64,000 nt of DNA. It comes from Noviherbaspirillum malthae. Its GTDB lineage: Bacteria > Pseudomonadota > Gammaproteobacteria > Burkholderiales > Burkholderiaceae_D. Positions 1 through 7,986 of this stretch are shown here, in pieces (position 1 is the stretch's first letter; each line of letters opens with the position of its first letter). Under the pieces are notes generated by a model that saw nothing but the letters and a program-made list of their open reading frames with translations, did not search any database and was not told the DNA's origin. The stretch spans positions 124,001 through 188,000 of the forward strand of contig NZ_JACYXF010000008.1 of assembly GCF_015352985.1 (NCBI RefSeq), written 5' to 3'. Position numbers and translations under genes: made by a program.

Positions 1-392
1 GATTGTTCGAGGCCGTTGGCGGATTGGGCCGTGGCCGCGGTGGTCGTGGCCTTGATCGTGCGGTCGAGCCCGATCAGCATGGCATGCGAGGCTTCGATGC
101 GCTCGCCGTGGTTGGCAAGCGCCGATTCGACGGTTTCACGGTCGTCGCTGCTGATGGCCTGCTTGAAGCCATAGTCGGCGGCGAGCAGGCGTGCGCCCTG
201 GGTCAGGTTGTGTGCGTATTGATCGACCAGGCGCCTGAACACCCGTTCGCCGATCATGAGCTCGGCTCTGATGGCGGCACGCGCGTTTTCCTGGATTCCG
301 CTCTGGATGGCGAAGAATCCCGCCAGCTGCACGGCGAGGATCAGCACGAGGAAAAGGAGAACGATCCGGCTTTCAAGGCTGCGCAGGCGCAT
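1..392 (-). CDS. Membrane sensor protein, N-terminal part (Cache-like; cut by window edge)
   Basis: Only the first 130 codons are in the window; the gene runs off the left edge. The start ATG at 392 is preceded by GGAG at good spacing. The protein opens with a short basic stretch (MRLRSLESR) and one hydrophobic segment at about residues 10-26, then a soluble helical region rich in charged residues that resembles the periplasmic sensing domain (double-Cache type) of bacterial chemoreceptors, histidine kinases and GGDEF/EAL proteins. The effector domain lies outside the window, so its output cannot be named; a cyclic-di-GMP enzyme is the likeliest guess because similar sensors often follow the upstream type of gene. 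It lies 9 bases after the cupredoxin-like gene and is probably co-transcribed with it. Confidence 0.7.
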   Translation of the reverse strand, partial: MRLRSLESRIVLLFLVLILAVQLAGFFAIQSGIQENARAAIRAELMIGERVFRRLVDQYAHNLTQGARLLAADYGFKQAISSDDRETVESALANHGERIEASHAMLIGLDRTIKATTTAATAQSANGLEQ

Positions 393-401
393 GGCACACT
401 C

Positions 402-1040
402 CTATCGGGCTTTCGTGTCCAGCTTGAACGATGCGGTGCTGTCGCTTGCCGTCATCGTCAACGGTTGTTCGGGAATCTGGGCTTGCGCGGGCAGGCCGTA
501 GTGCCATGCCTTGATCTGGTACCTGCCGGCCGGCAGTCCCTCGATTCTCGCCTTGCCGGCTGCATCCGTCTTGGCGAAATAGGGCGTGGGGACGATGTGA
601 ATGTAGCCCACCATCTGGTCATGGATGTTGCAGCCGATGACCACCGTGCCCGCCTTGTCGAAGGTGACTGGATTCTCCGGCTGGCCGATGTAGAGCTTCA
701 GGTCGAAGACTTTGGCCGGAGAAAAGGAGTAGACATGGTGCCGGACGGTGTCGTTATTGGGAAAAGCAATGCTGGTGCCCGTCTGTATGACCGTAACCAG
801 CGGAATGAATTTGCGGCCTTTCTGTTCGATCTCGACGGGCTTCTGCGGTTTGGGCAACGTCTGCGCGACGGCGGGTTCCGCATAGACTACAGCATCCTGC
901 AAGGCCTGGCCGCCGGCATCCGATACCTGCACCGTCAGTGCCGCTGCATGCGACATGCATGTACAAGCTGCCATCGCCGTAAAGGCGAGGGCATGCAATG
1001 CCGACGCAGCAGGCCTGCGCGATCGGATGCGTTTCACCAT
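402..1040 (-). CDS. Secreted cupredoxin-like protein (methylamine-utilisation-protein family name)
   Basis: 212 residues from the ATG at 1040; an in-frame upstream extension to 1166 has no ribosome site and an unnatural composition. An N-terminal basic stretch and hydrophobic segment (residues 12-33) look like a signal peptide, so the product should be periplasmic. A beta-rich domain carries H101/H102, C137, H140 and M143 (motif GCNIHDQM), the residue set of a type 1 copper site, though the spacing is tighter than in plastocyanin or azurin. The C-terminal part (ARIEGLPAGRYQIKAWH) looks like a carboxypeptidase-regulatory-type beta sandwich. Homologues are commonly labelled methylamine utilisation protein, but no mau genes are near, so that role should not be assumed. 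It leads a two-gene unit with the membrane sensor. Confidence 0.72.
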   Translation of the reverse strand: MVKRIRSRRPAASALHALAFTAMAACTCMSHAAALTVQVSDAGGQALQDAVVYAEPAVAQTLPKPQKPVEIEQKGRKFIPLVTVIQTGTSIAFPNNDTVRHHVYSFSPAKVFDLKLYIGQPENPVTFDKAGTVVIGCNIHDQMVGYIHIVPTPYFAKTDAAGKARIEGLPAGRYQIKAWHYGLPAQAQIPEQPLTMTASDSTASFKLDTKAR

Positions 1041-1373
1041 GGCGCCCTGATCAATGTCGACGCTGGGCAAGCGCAGTATGTGGGTGCGATGGTGAACCGG
1101 CATGTATTGGACGGGCAGGCGTATGAGTTCAGGAATATGTCGGCATGCCGCAGAAGGGGAAGGCACGGGAAGGCCTGCTTCATGGCAAATTGCTTCGCCG
1201 ACTTTAGCATAAGCTTTTCCAAAAGCAATGCCCGTATTCCACTATTGCGGAAAACGCAGCAAAAATGTATGGCAGTGGGAGGCGGGAAGGCAGCGGGAGT
1301 AGATGATGCCTCGAAGTCAGGCTGTAAACCAGAAAGGGGGTTAAACCTTTCGGTTTAACCCCCTCGGTAAAAC
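1041..1373. other. Intergenic region between cupredoxin-like gene and tRNA-Arg
   Basis: 333 bases without a gene. It should contain the promoter of the minus-strand cupredoxin/sensor pair and it holds the terminator of tRNA-Arg at its right end. No clear sigma-70 promoter pair, repeat or small ORF with a ribosome site was recognised. Confidence 0.5.
1330..1363 (-). terminator. Terminator of tRNA-Arg
   Basis: A perfect 12-base-pair inverted repeat (1336-1347 with 1352-1363) closed by a four-base loop, followed on the minus strand by a short T-rich stretch. It lies directly downstream of the tRNA-Arg gene in its reading direction. It is one of the strongest hairpins in the window. Confidence 0.85.
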
Positions 1374-1450
1374 TGGCGCGGCTGGCAGGAATCGAACCCA
1401 CGACCCCTTGGTTCGTAGCCAAGTACTCTATCCAGCTGAGCTACAGCCGC
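1374..1450 (-). tRNA. tRNA-Arg (anticodon ACG)
   Basis: 77 bases including an encoded CCA end. The seven-base acceptor arms GCGGCTG and CAGCCGC pair fully; the anticodon stem CTTGG/CCAAG encloses the loop CTACGAA, giving anticodon ACG (read as ICG after deamination); the T-arm contains GGTTCGATTCC. The gene reads leftwards and ends before a strong hairpin terminator. Confidence 0.97.
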
Positions 1451-1565
1451 GAAGAACAAGAGTATAGCACCCATTCAATAAATTTTGGAAGCTTTTTGCA
1501 AAGCGGCCTGCTGTCTTGCCATGCTTGCCTGATTGGCTACGTCGATGAAGCGTGTGTTTCCTGCT

Positions 1566-3953
1566 TCAGGCTGCCAATGCTTGCTTCTTCAACATCCCGA
1601 GCACTTCATCTCCGCTGACGGGGCGGCTGAACAGGTAGCCCTGCATCATGCCGCACTGGCGCTCCCGCAGGAATGTCAGCTGGGCTTCGGTTTCGACGCC
1701 TTCTGCAATGACCTCCAGCTGCAGGCTTCGGGCAAGGCCGATAATGGCCGAGACGATGGCCCGGTCGTCCGCATCGTCGGCGATATCTTGCACGAAGGAT
1801 TGGTCGATCTTGAGCACATCAATCGGCAGGCGCTTCAGGTAGGAGAGCGAGGAGTAGCCGGTACCGAAATCGTCGATGGCAATCTTGACACCCGTCGCAT
1901 GCAGGCGATCAAGAATGGCCAGTGCCTGCTCGGCGTTCTGCATCAGAATGCTTTCGGTCAGTTCGAGTTCGAGCAGATGCGGGGGCAGATGGCATTCCTG
2001 CAGGACGGCGGCGACCAAGTTCGCAAGGTCGCCGTCATGGAATTGGCGGGCCGAGACGTTTACCGCCACCCGGGTAGGAACGCCGGCCGCGAGCCATTGC
2101 CGAGCCTGCGCGCAGGCTTGCCGCAGAATCCATTCGCCGATGATCACGATCAGGCTCGATTCCTCGGCCAGCGGAATGAAGCTCGCCGGCGATACCATGC
2201 CCAGCTTCGGCTCATGCCAGCGCACCAGCGCTTCCACGCCGGAGATGTCTCCGCTGGCGATATGGCGCTGCGGCTGGTAGACCAGCCTGAGTTCGTTGCG
2301 CTCCAATGCTCCGCGCAGGCCGATCTCCATGTGCAGGCGTTCCAGTGCGACGACATGCTGGTCCTGGGTGAAGAACTGGTAGCGTCCGCCGCCCAGCGCC
2401 TTGGCCCGGTACAGGGCAACATCGGCGTTTCTCAGCAAGGTCTCGGCATCGGCGGCATCGTTCGGGCAAAGCGTGATGCCGATGCTGCCTCCGACATGCA
2501 GTTCATGCGCGTTGACGAGGAAAGGTTCGCGCAGCGCATCGAGCAGCTTGCGCGCCAGCGACGCCGCATGCTCGGCATCCGGGACGTCATGAATCAGCAG
2601 CGCGAATTCATCGCCGCCGATGCGCGCCATCGTATCGGCCTCGCGCAGCATGCGCCGCAGCCTGTGAGCCACCTGCCGCAGCAGGTTGTCGCCGTGATCG
2701 TGGCCGATGCTGTCATTGACGACCTTGAATCTGTCGAGATCCAGCAGCAGCACGCCGATGCCATTCGAATGCATTTGCGATGTCGATTCGACCATGGTCC
2801 CGAGTGTCTTCACCGCCTGCTGCAGCCGCATCGTGAACAGCGCGCGGTTGGGAAGGTCGGTGAGGGTGTCGTAGTAGGTCTGGCGGAGCAGGCGTTCTTC
2901 GGCGAGCTTGGCGTTCGAGATGTCGCTGAACACGCCGACATAATTGGTGATGTCTCCACGCTCATCGACGATCCGGCTGATGTTCAGCCACTCGGGATAG
3001 ATATCGCCGTTCTTGCGGCGGTTCCAGACCTCGCCCTGCCATTTGCCGGTGTCATTCACCATGCGCCACATGGCCTGATAAAACGGCGCCGGATGGCGGC
3101 CGGAACTCAGCAGCCGCGGGTTGCGCCCGATGACTTCCGCCGCGTTGTATCCGGTAATGGAGGAAAACGCCTTGTTGACCTTGACGATGTCGCCCTGCGC
3201 ATCGGTGATGGCGATGCCTTCCATCGAATTGTCGAAGACTTGATTGGCGAGGTGCATCGAGGCTTCCGCGTGCCTGCGCGCGGTCATGTCTCGAATGCTC
3301 AGCTGGATGACAGTTTCGCTGCCGACGATTGCAGAGTGCAATGTCATCTCGGCGCAGACAAGCGTGCCGTCGTGCCTGTCGAATGTCCATTCGAATGTTC
3401 GAATTCCGGGCGCCTTGGCGGCGCCCTTGATGCGAGGGTGCAGGCCGGTGAGGGATGGGGGCGCAAGCGCATGCGATATCGAGCCGTGCGGCTGGGGAAC
3501 GAGCGCGCGCAGTTCATCTGCCGCGTCCACGCCGAACAGTGTCAGCGCGGCGCGGTTGCAATCGATGAGTCGGTCCGCCGTCATGAGGATGACGCCTTCA
3601 TTGGTACCGTCGAACAGAATTCGAAACAGCATGTGCCGATTTTCCAGTTCAAGCGCCTGGCGCTGCTTTGCCGCCGATTGCCGGTAGGTCAGCGCCGCGA
3701 TTACGCAGAAGAAGACTGTCGCCAGCATGGACAATCCCAAAAGCAGCTGAAGTGCGAATTCATTGTCCGTGATGGCGCCTGCTATGGCTTTGGCAGCAGC
3801 AGACGATGCCGGAAGCTCGGAGGCGGCCTGCAATTGATGAAGCTGGCTGCCGGCCTGTTGCAGTCCCCACCAGCCGGTTAGGCTGACAAGAAAGCCGGAC
3901 GCCGCGCCGACAAGAAACATGGTGAGCAGGAGGTGGGAAGTCAGCTTGCGCAT
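1566..3953 (-). CDS. Bifunctional diguanylate cyclase/phosphodiesterase (PAS-PAS-GGDEF-EAL)
   Basis: 795 residues. Two transmembrane segments (about 8-30 and 68-90) bracket a short periplasmic loop. Then come two PAS-type domains (about 105-220 and 235-350), a GGDEF domain with intact GGDEF at 446-450 and a product-inhibition RxxD site just before it (READ, 437-440), and an EAL domain starting near 550 with EALVRW at 574, ELTES, DDFGTGYSS and KIDQSF motifs. Both catalytic domains therefore keep their signature residues and could make and break cyclic-di-GMP; such tandem proteins often run mainly one activity in the cell. The gene is monocistronic, and the ligand of the PAS domains cannot be told from sequence. 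Confidence 0.93.
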   Translation of the reverse strand: MRKLTSHLLLTMFLVGAASGFLVSLTGWWGLQQAGSQLHQLQAASELPASSAAAKAIAGAITDNEFALQLLLGLSMLATVFFCVIAALTYRQSAAKQRQALELENRHMLFRILFDGTNEGVILMTADRLIDCNRAALTLFGVDAADELRALVPQPHGSISHALAPPSLTGLHPRIKGAAKAPGIRTFEWTFDRHDGTLVCAEMTLHSAIVGSETVIQLSIRDMTARRHAEASMHLANQVFDNSMEGIAITDAQGDIVKVNKAFSSITGYNAAEVIGRNPRLLSSGRHPAPFYQAMWRMVNDTGKWQGEVWNRRKNGDIYPEWLNISRIVDERGDITNYVGVFSDISNAKLAEERLLRQTYYDTLTDLPNRALFTMRLQQAVKTLGTMVESTSQMHSNGIGVLLLDLDRFKVVNDSIGHDHGDNLLRQVAHRLRRMLREADTMARIGGDEFALLIHDVPDAEHAASLARKLLDALREPFLVNAHELHVGGSIGITLCPNDAADAETLLRNADVALYRAKALGGGRYQFFTQDQHVVALERLHMEIGLRGALERNELRLVYQPQRHIASGDISGVEALVRWHEPKLGMVSPASFIPLAEESSLIVIIGEWILRQACAQARQWLAAGVPTRVAVNVSARQFHDGDLANLVAAVLQECHLPPHLLELELTESILMQNAEQALAILDRLHATGVKIAIDDFGTGYSSLSYLKRLPIDVLKIDQSFVQDIADDADDRAIVSAIIGLARSLQLEVIAEGVETEAQLTFLRERQCGMMQGYLFSRPVSGDEVLGMLKKQALAA

Positions 3954-4290
3954 CTTGCCTTCTTTTTCGTAGAGGTGAGGAATTGGCTTGTTTATTTCTT
4001 ATTAGCAATTAATGTGCCATTCATGCCTTCCCGCCGATCTTGCATTTTCGCGGACATGGCCCGTTCTGCGGGCGGTCTTCGCGTGCCGGCTGAAACAAAT
4101 CATTCAATATGATTTCGAACGGATTCCCGGAAACGGGAAATTTGCTGCAGGCTTTTTCCCTGAAACAAGAAAAAGCGGCCGGTCCGGACAGTAGAACGGA
4201 GCTTTGCGGTATCGTTGCGCCGTCGTGAATACAATAATGTCCGGCCGGTCACTTTCAACAAGCCGCCGGAATGAAGCAGAGGCATCCATC
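3954..4290. other. Intergenic leader with several inverted repeats before the response-regulator gene
   Basis: 337 bases between two divergent genes. Visible hairpins on the plus strand are TTCCCG-GAAA-CGGGAA at 4123-4138 and an 8-base-pair stem GCTTTTTC/GAAAAAGC at 4151-4158 with 4169-4176. GGCCGGTCCGGACA at 4177-4190 is nearly complementary to TGTCCGGCCGGTCA at 4238-4251. The first repeat could be an operator, and the second could act as a terminator or leader structure. No promoter was assigned with confidence. Confidence 0.45.
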
Positions 4291-5709
4291 GTGCTAGAAC
4301 CAATAGATCCGATCAAGCAGGCAGACGAACAACTACTGAAATCCCTCGAAGTCCTGGTGGTGGATGATGAGCCGGCCATCCGCCAGATACTTGCCGTCCG
4401 CCTTACCAAGGCCGGCTGCCGCGTGGTGCAGGCGGCCGATGCCACCGAAGCGCTGGAGAAGCTGGCCAAGGGAGAGTTCGAAGTTGCCGTGAGCGACATC
4501 CAGATGCCGGATTTCGACGGCATCGAACTCGTGCGCAGGGCGCGGGCCGCCGGCGTCGACACCAGCTTCATCATGATGACGGCTTATGCTTCGGTGGATA
4601 CCGCGATCCAGGCGATCAAGGCCGGCGCCTCCGATTACATGATCAAGCCGGTTCGCCACGATGAAGTGCTGCACCGGGTAGCCAAGGTGGCGGACATGCG
4701 CCGTCTCAGCAGCGAGAACCGCGTGCTTCGCGAGATTGTCAATGCCGCGCAGGAAGAAGTGTTCGGCTTCGCGTCGCCGGCCATGCGCGATCTGGACCGG
4801 CTGATCGCCAAGGTGGCGCCGACGGACAGCACGGTGCTCGTCACCGGGGAAAGCGGAACCGGGAAAGGCGTGATCGCCCGCAAGATCCACCAGCAGAGCG
4901 GGCGGGCGCCGGGCCCGTTCATCCCGGTCAATTGCGGTGCCATTCCCGAAAACCTGATGGAAAGCGAACTGTTCGGCCACGTCAAGGGTTCGTTCACCGG
5001 CGCGGACAAGGCGCGCAAGGGGCTGTTCCTCGAGGCGGACAAGGGCACCATCTTCCTTGATGAAATCGGCGAACTGCCGCTCGCGCTGCAGGTGAAGCTG
5101 CTGCACGTGATCGAGGAAAAGTCGGTTCGTGCCGTCGGCAGTGAGCAGGCGAAGAAGGCGGATGTCCGTATCGTTGCGGCCACCAACCGCGACCTCGCGC
5201 AAATGGTGGCCGACGGCAGGTTCCGCGAAGACCTTTATTTCCGGCTGACGGTGTTTCACCTGCATGTGCCGCCGCTGCGCGAACGGCGCCAGGATATTCC
5301 GGAACTCGTCCGCTTCATGATACGGCGCGGCGCGAAAAGGCTGAATGCCTCGGGCGAGCTCGTCATCGAACCAGAGGTGGAGCAGGCGCTAGGCGCTTAT
5401 GGCTGGCCGGGCAATGTGCGCGAGCTTGAGAATGTAGTGGATCGCGCCCTGATCCTGGCCGAAGACGGCCGCATTACCCCTGCGGATCTGCCGCCCCAGA
5501 TTGCGCGCCTGATGCCGGCGCCGGAAGCAGCGGAGAAGGGCGGCAATACTTTGCGGGATCAGGTCAGGCGCTTCGAATGCTCGCTAATCGTCAAGGCGAT
5601 CGCCGATGCGGGAGGAGACCGCCGGCAGGCGGCGCGCAATCTCGGCATCGGCCTGTCGAGCCTCTATCGCAAGATCGAGGAATTCGAAACCTTGGGGCTA
5701 ATGAGCTAA
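4291..5709 (+). CDS. Sigma-54-type response regulator (REC-AAA+-Fis HTH), orphan
   Basis: 472 residues from the GTG at 4291, which has an AGAGG ribosome site 8 bases upstream; the longer possibility from ATG 4237 lacks one. The receiver domain (about 15-135) has the acidic pair DD in VVDDE and the phosphoacceptor D69 in SDIQMPD. The AAA+ domain contains Walker A GESGTGKG, and the sigma-54 contact loop reads GSFTGA, whereas most members have GAFTGA. A Fis-type helix-turn-helix (RQAARNLGIGLSSLYRK) ends the protein. It should activate sigma-54 promoters after phosphorylation. No histidine kinase gene is adjacent, so the partner is unknown. A good terminator follows. Confidence 0.9.
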   Translation: MLEPIDPIKQADEQLLKSLEVLVVDDEPAIRQILAVRLTKAGCRVVQAADATEALEKLAKGEFEVAVSDIQMPDFDGIELVRRARAAGVDTSFIMMTAYASVDTAIQAIKAGASDYMIKPVRHDEVLHRVAKVADMRRLSSENRVLREIVNAAQEEVFGFASPAMRDLDRLIAKVAPTDSTVLVTGESGTGKGVIARKIHQQSGRAPGPFIPVNCGAIPENLMESELFGHVKGSFTGADKARKGLFLEADKGTIFLDEIGELPLALQVKLLHVIEEKSVRAVGSEQAKKADVRIVAATNRDLAQMVADGRFREDLYFRLTVFHLHVPPLRERRQDIPELVRFMIRRGAKRLNASGELVIEPEVEQALGAYGWPGNVRELENVVDRALILAEDGRITPADLPPQIARLMPAPEAAEKGGNTLRDQVRRFECSLIVKAIADAGGDRRQAARNLGIGLSSLYRKIEEFETLGLMS

Positions 5710-5769
5710 TGAATTGAATTAGTTGCCAGATGTACTAATTGCCCGCGGCCAACAAGATGGCCGGCAATA

Positions 5770-5812
5770 CGGCCGCCGTCATGAAGCATGTCGGCGGTCG
5801 TTTTCATTTTTT
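5770..5812 (+). terminator. Terminator of the response-regulator gene
   Basis: A long hairpin at 5770-5800: 14-base arms with one G-U pair and one mismatch around an AAG loop, followed by two T-rich runs. It lies about 60 bases after the stop codon. Confidence 0.75.
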
Positions 5813-5950
5813 CAACCTACTTCATCATTTCATCATCTCGTTCTGTTGCTACGGTATTCCGTGTTGCAGTCTTGCATCTCTGCACCGTGTGGATGTAGTT
5901 CTCCACAAAAAAAGTTTTCAGCGCATAAATTAGGTCTTTCCTAAACAAAT

Positions 5951-5969
5951 GAGAATTGTTATCATTATC
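5951..5969. promoter_or_regulatory. Fur box upstream of tonB
   Basis: GAGAATTGTTATCATTATC matches the 19-base Fur consensus GATAATGATAATCATTATC at 15 of 19 positions, with the right half perfect. It lies 117 bases before tonB in an AT-rich region. The gene content downstream (tonB-exbBD, Fe-binding protein, siderophore receptor, PiuC) fits Fur repression under iron sufficiency. Confidence 0.85.
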
Positions 5970-6085
5970 GTTAATGTTAATACTGAAACCGAATGTAATT
6001 GGCTTTGCGGCAAGGTAGAGCCGCAAGGCTGCAGTTGCTCGCCGTAGCTATTTCGGCCTAGTGACGAAAAGCCGAAACCCAGAAC

Positions 6086-6763
6086 ATGACTCGACTCTTC
6101 AACGAAAAATTCGGCACGTTTGCACTGATCACGGCCTCTCATCTGGCTGCGCTGTGGATGCTGGTGGCCGGCCTGAACAAGCCCGCATTGACTCCGCCTG
6201 CTCCTTTGCCCACGGTGATGGTCGAGATGCTGCCCGCAGTGCAGCCCGTCCAGCAGGAGATTCCCAAGCCGAAGCCGCCGGAACCGAAGCCGGAGCCCAA
6301 GCCCAGGGAAACCCCCAAGCCGCAGCCGAAAAAGGAAACGCCGCGTACCACCACCAGCGAGAAGGCGCTGACCGCGCCTAAGGAAGAAACCCCGCCGGCC
6401 CAGCCGACCGCGTCGGCTCCGCCCGAAACCAGCGCGCCGCCGTCACCGCCCGCGCCGCCGGCGCCCCCGGCACCGCCTCCAGTCACGCCGCCGCGCTTCA
6501 ATGCGGCCTACCTGAACAATCCTGCGCCGGTCTATCCGCCCATCCTGAGGCGCGCCGGCGAGGAGAGCAAGGTCGTGCTTCGCGTTCTGGTCACCGTGGA
6601 AGGCACCGCCGGCGAAGTGCAGGTATTGCGTCCCGGCAGCTCGGTGCTGTTCGACGAAGCCGCCCTGGCGGCCGTGCGCAAATGGCGTTTTGTTCCCGCC
6701 AAGCGCGGCGATACGCCGGTTGCCGAGTGGGTGCAGGTCCCCATCGATTTCAAACTGAATTAA
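6086..6763 (+). CDS. tonB: Energy transducer TonB
   Basis: 225 residues. One N-terminal transmembrane segment (about 12-30), a long periplasmic spacer very rich in Pro, Lys and Glu (KPKPPEPKPEPK type, then a Pro-rich stretch APPAPPAPPAPPP), and a C-terminal TonB domain (about 145-225) with the family pattern YPPILRRAGEE and a final beta strand ending at IDFKLN. It carries the proton-motive-force signal from ExbBD to outer-membrane receptors, most obviously the receptor encoded a little downstream. It is the first gene after the Fur box and 29 bases before exbB. Confidence 0.95.
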   Translation: MTRLFNEKFGTFALITASHLAALWMLVAGLNKPALTPPAPLPTVMVEMLPAVQPVQQEIPKPKPPEPKPEPKPRETPKPQPKKETPRTTTSEKALTAPKEETPPAQPTASAPPETSAPPSPPAPPAPPAPPPVTPPRFNAAYLNNPAPVYPPILRRAGEESKVVLRVLVTVEGTAGEVQVLRPGSSVLFDEAALAAVRKWRFVPAKRGDTPVAEWVQVPIDFKLN

Positions 6764-6792
6764 CGAACCCAACCATTTTTCGAAAGCGTGTC

Positions 6793-7512
6793 ATGAACAA
6801 CCCATACGGTATCGCCAATCTGTGGCAGCAAGGAGATTCGGTCACCCATGCTGTCGCCATCATCCTGCTCATCATGTCCATCCTGTCGTGGTACGTCATG
6901 GCCATCAAGGCATGGAGCCTGATCCGCCTGCGCCGCCAGGCCGCCGTGGCCAGCGAGCATTTCTGGCACAGCAAAAGCCTGGAAGAGGGCATGAATCTGC
7001 TGGCGCCGGACCGCGACCACAATCCCTTCCGCGCGCTCGCCGAAGACGGCGCCAACGCGGCTATGCATCATGCGATGAGCAAGGAAGACCTGCACGGCGC
7101 GCTCAACATCAGCGAATGGGTCACCAGCTGCCTTCGCCGCTCGATCGAAAACATCACCGGCCGTCTGCAGAGCGGCCTGCAGATACTCGCATCGGTGGGC
7201 AGCACCGCGCCCTTCGTCGGCCTGTTCGGCACGGTGTGGGGCATCTACCATGCGCTGGTGGGCATCGGCGTTTCCGGCCAGGCGAGCATCGACAAGGTTG
7301 CCGGCCCGGTGGGCGAGGCGCTGATCATGACCGCGTTCGGCCTGGTCGTCGCGATTCCCGCCGTCCTCGGCTACAACGCGCTCACCCGCAGCAACAAGGC
7401 CATCCTCGCGCAGCTGTCCAACTTCGCGCATGACCTGCATGCTTATCTCATCACAGGCGGCCGCGTCGGTCAGAGCCAGAACGTCGTCAATCTGCGTGCC
7501 AAGGGAGAGTAA
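6793..7512 (+). CDS. exbB: Biopolymer transport protein ExbB
   Basis: 239 residues starting at ATG 6793; a longer in-frame reading into tonB is unlikely. It is a MotA/TolQ/ExbB proton channel protein of the cytoplasmic membrane with a first membrane segment near residues 18-38, a cytoplasmic loop, and two C-terminal membrane segments around GTAPFVGLFGTVWGIYHAL and EALIMTAFGLVVAIPAVLGYN. With ExbD it forms the motor that energises TonB. It lies 29 bases after tonB and 2 bases before exbD. Confidence 0.96.
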   Translation: MNNPYGIANLWQQGDSVTHAVAIILLIMSILSWYVMAIKAWSLIRLRRQAAVASEHFWHSKSLEEGMNLLAPDRDHNPFRALAEDGANAAMHHAMSKEDLHGALNISEWVTSCLRRSIENITGRLQSGLQILASVGSTAPFVGLFGTVWGIYHALVGIGVSGQASIDKVAGPVGEALIMTAFGLVVAIPAVLGYNALTRSNKAILAQLSNFAHDLHAYLITGGRVGQSQNVVNLRAKGE

Positions 7513-7514
7513 TC

Positions 7515-7931
7515 ATGAGTTTCGGGTCTTCCGACAAGGATGATGACGTCATGTCGGAAATCAACATGACGCCCCTGGTGGACGTCATGTTGGTTCTGCT
7601 CATCATTTTCATCATTACCGTCCCGGTCATCAACCATGCGGTCAAGCTCGACCTTCCGCGTGCCGCCAGCCAGCCCAACGATGTGAAGCCGGCGCATATC
7701 GATGTCGTCATCGATGCCAACGGCGTCATCAGCTGGAACGGCAAGGCGGTGGACGAGCAGGCGCTGAAGGGCAATATCGAAATCGCTGCCGCGCAGACGC
7801 CGCAGCCCGAGCTGCACCTGCGCGCCGACCGCAAGACGCCCTACGAGAATGTCGCGCAGCTCATGGCGGCCGCGCAGAGCGGCGGGCTCAACAAGATCGG
7901 CTTCGTGACCGAGCCGAATGCTTCCCGCTGA
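7515..7931 (+). CDS. exbD: Biopolymer transport protein ExbD
   Basis: 138 residues. A short cytoplasmic N-terminus is followed by one transmembrane segment in which MTPLVDVMLVLLIIFII contains the conserved membrane aspartate used in proton conduction, then a periplasmic domain. A GGGAGAG ribosome site lies in the end of exbB and the genes are 2 bases apart, so they are translated together. Confidence 0.96.
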   Translation: MSFGSSDKDDDVMSEINMTPLVDVMLVLLIIFIITVPVINHAVKLDLPRAASQPNDVKPAHIDVVIDANGVISWNGKAVDEQALKGNIEIAAAQTPQPELHLRADRKTPYENVAQLMAAAQSGGLNKIGFVTEPNASR

Positions 7932-7986
7932 AGACTTCCTCTTCAGACAGTACGGACAATCAGCAGATTTCAGACAAGGATTCGAT

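Larger units (their letters stand above)
5710..6085. other. Intergenic region: terminator then Fur-controlled promoter region of the iron operon
   Basis: 376 bases. The left part carries the hairpin terminator of the response-regulator gene. The middle is unusually AT-rich and holds the Fur-box match at 5951-5969, followed by an untranslated leader of roughly 100 bases to tonB. No small gene with a ribosome site was recognised. Confidence 0.6.

Noticed and set aside
402..1040. Methylamine-utilisation role for the cupredoxin-like protein
   Set aside because: Only the family name suggests it; no methylamine dehydrogenase genes are in the window.
1533..3881. Long plus-strand open frame (782 codons) opposite the GGDEF-EAL gene
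   Set aside because: It is antisense to a fully recognisable protein, has no ribosome site and its translation is His/Arg/Gln-rich without known motifs, typical of GC-rich antisense frames.
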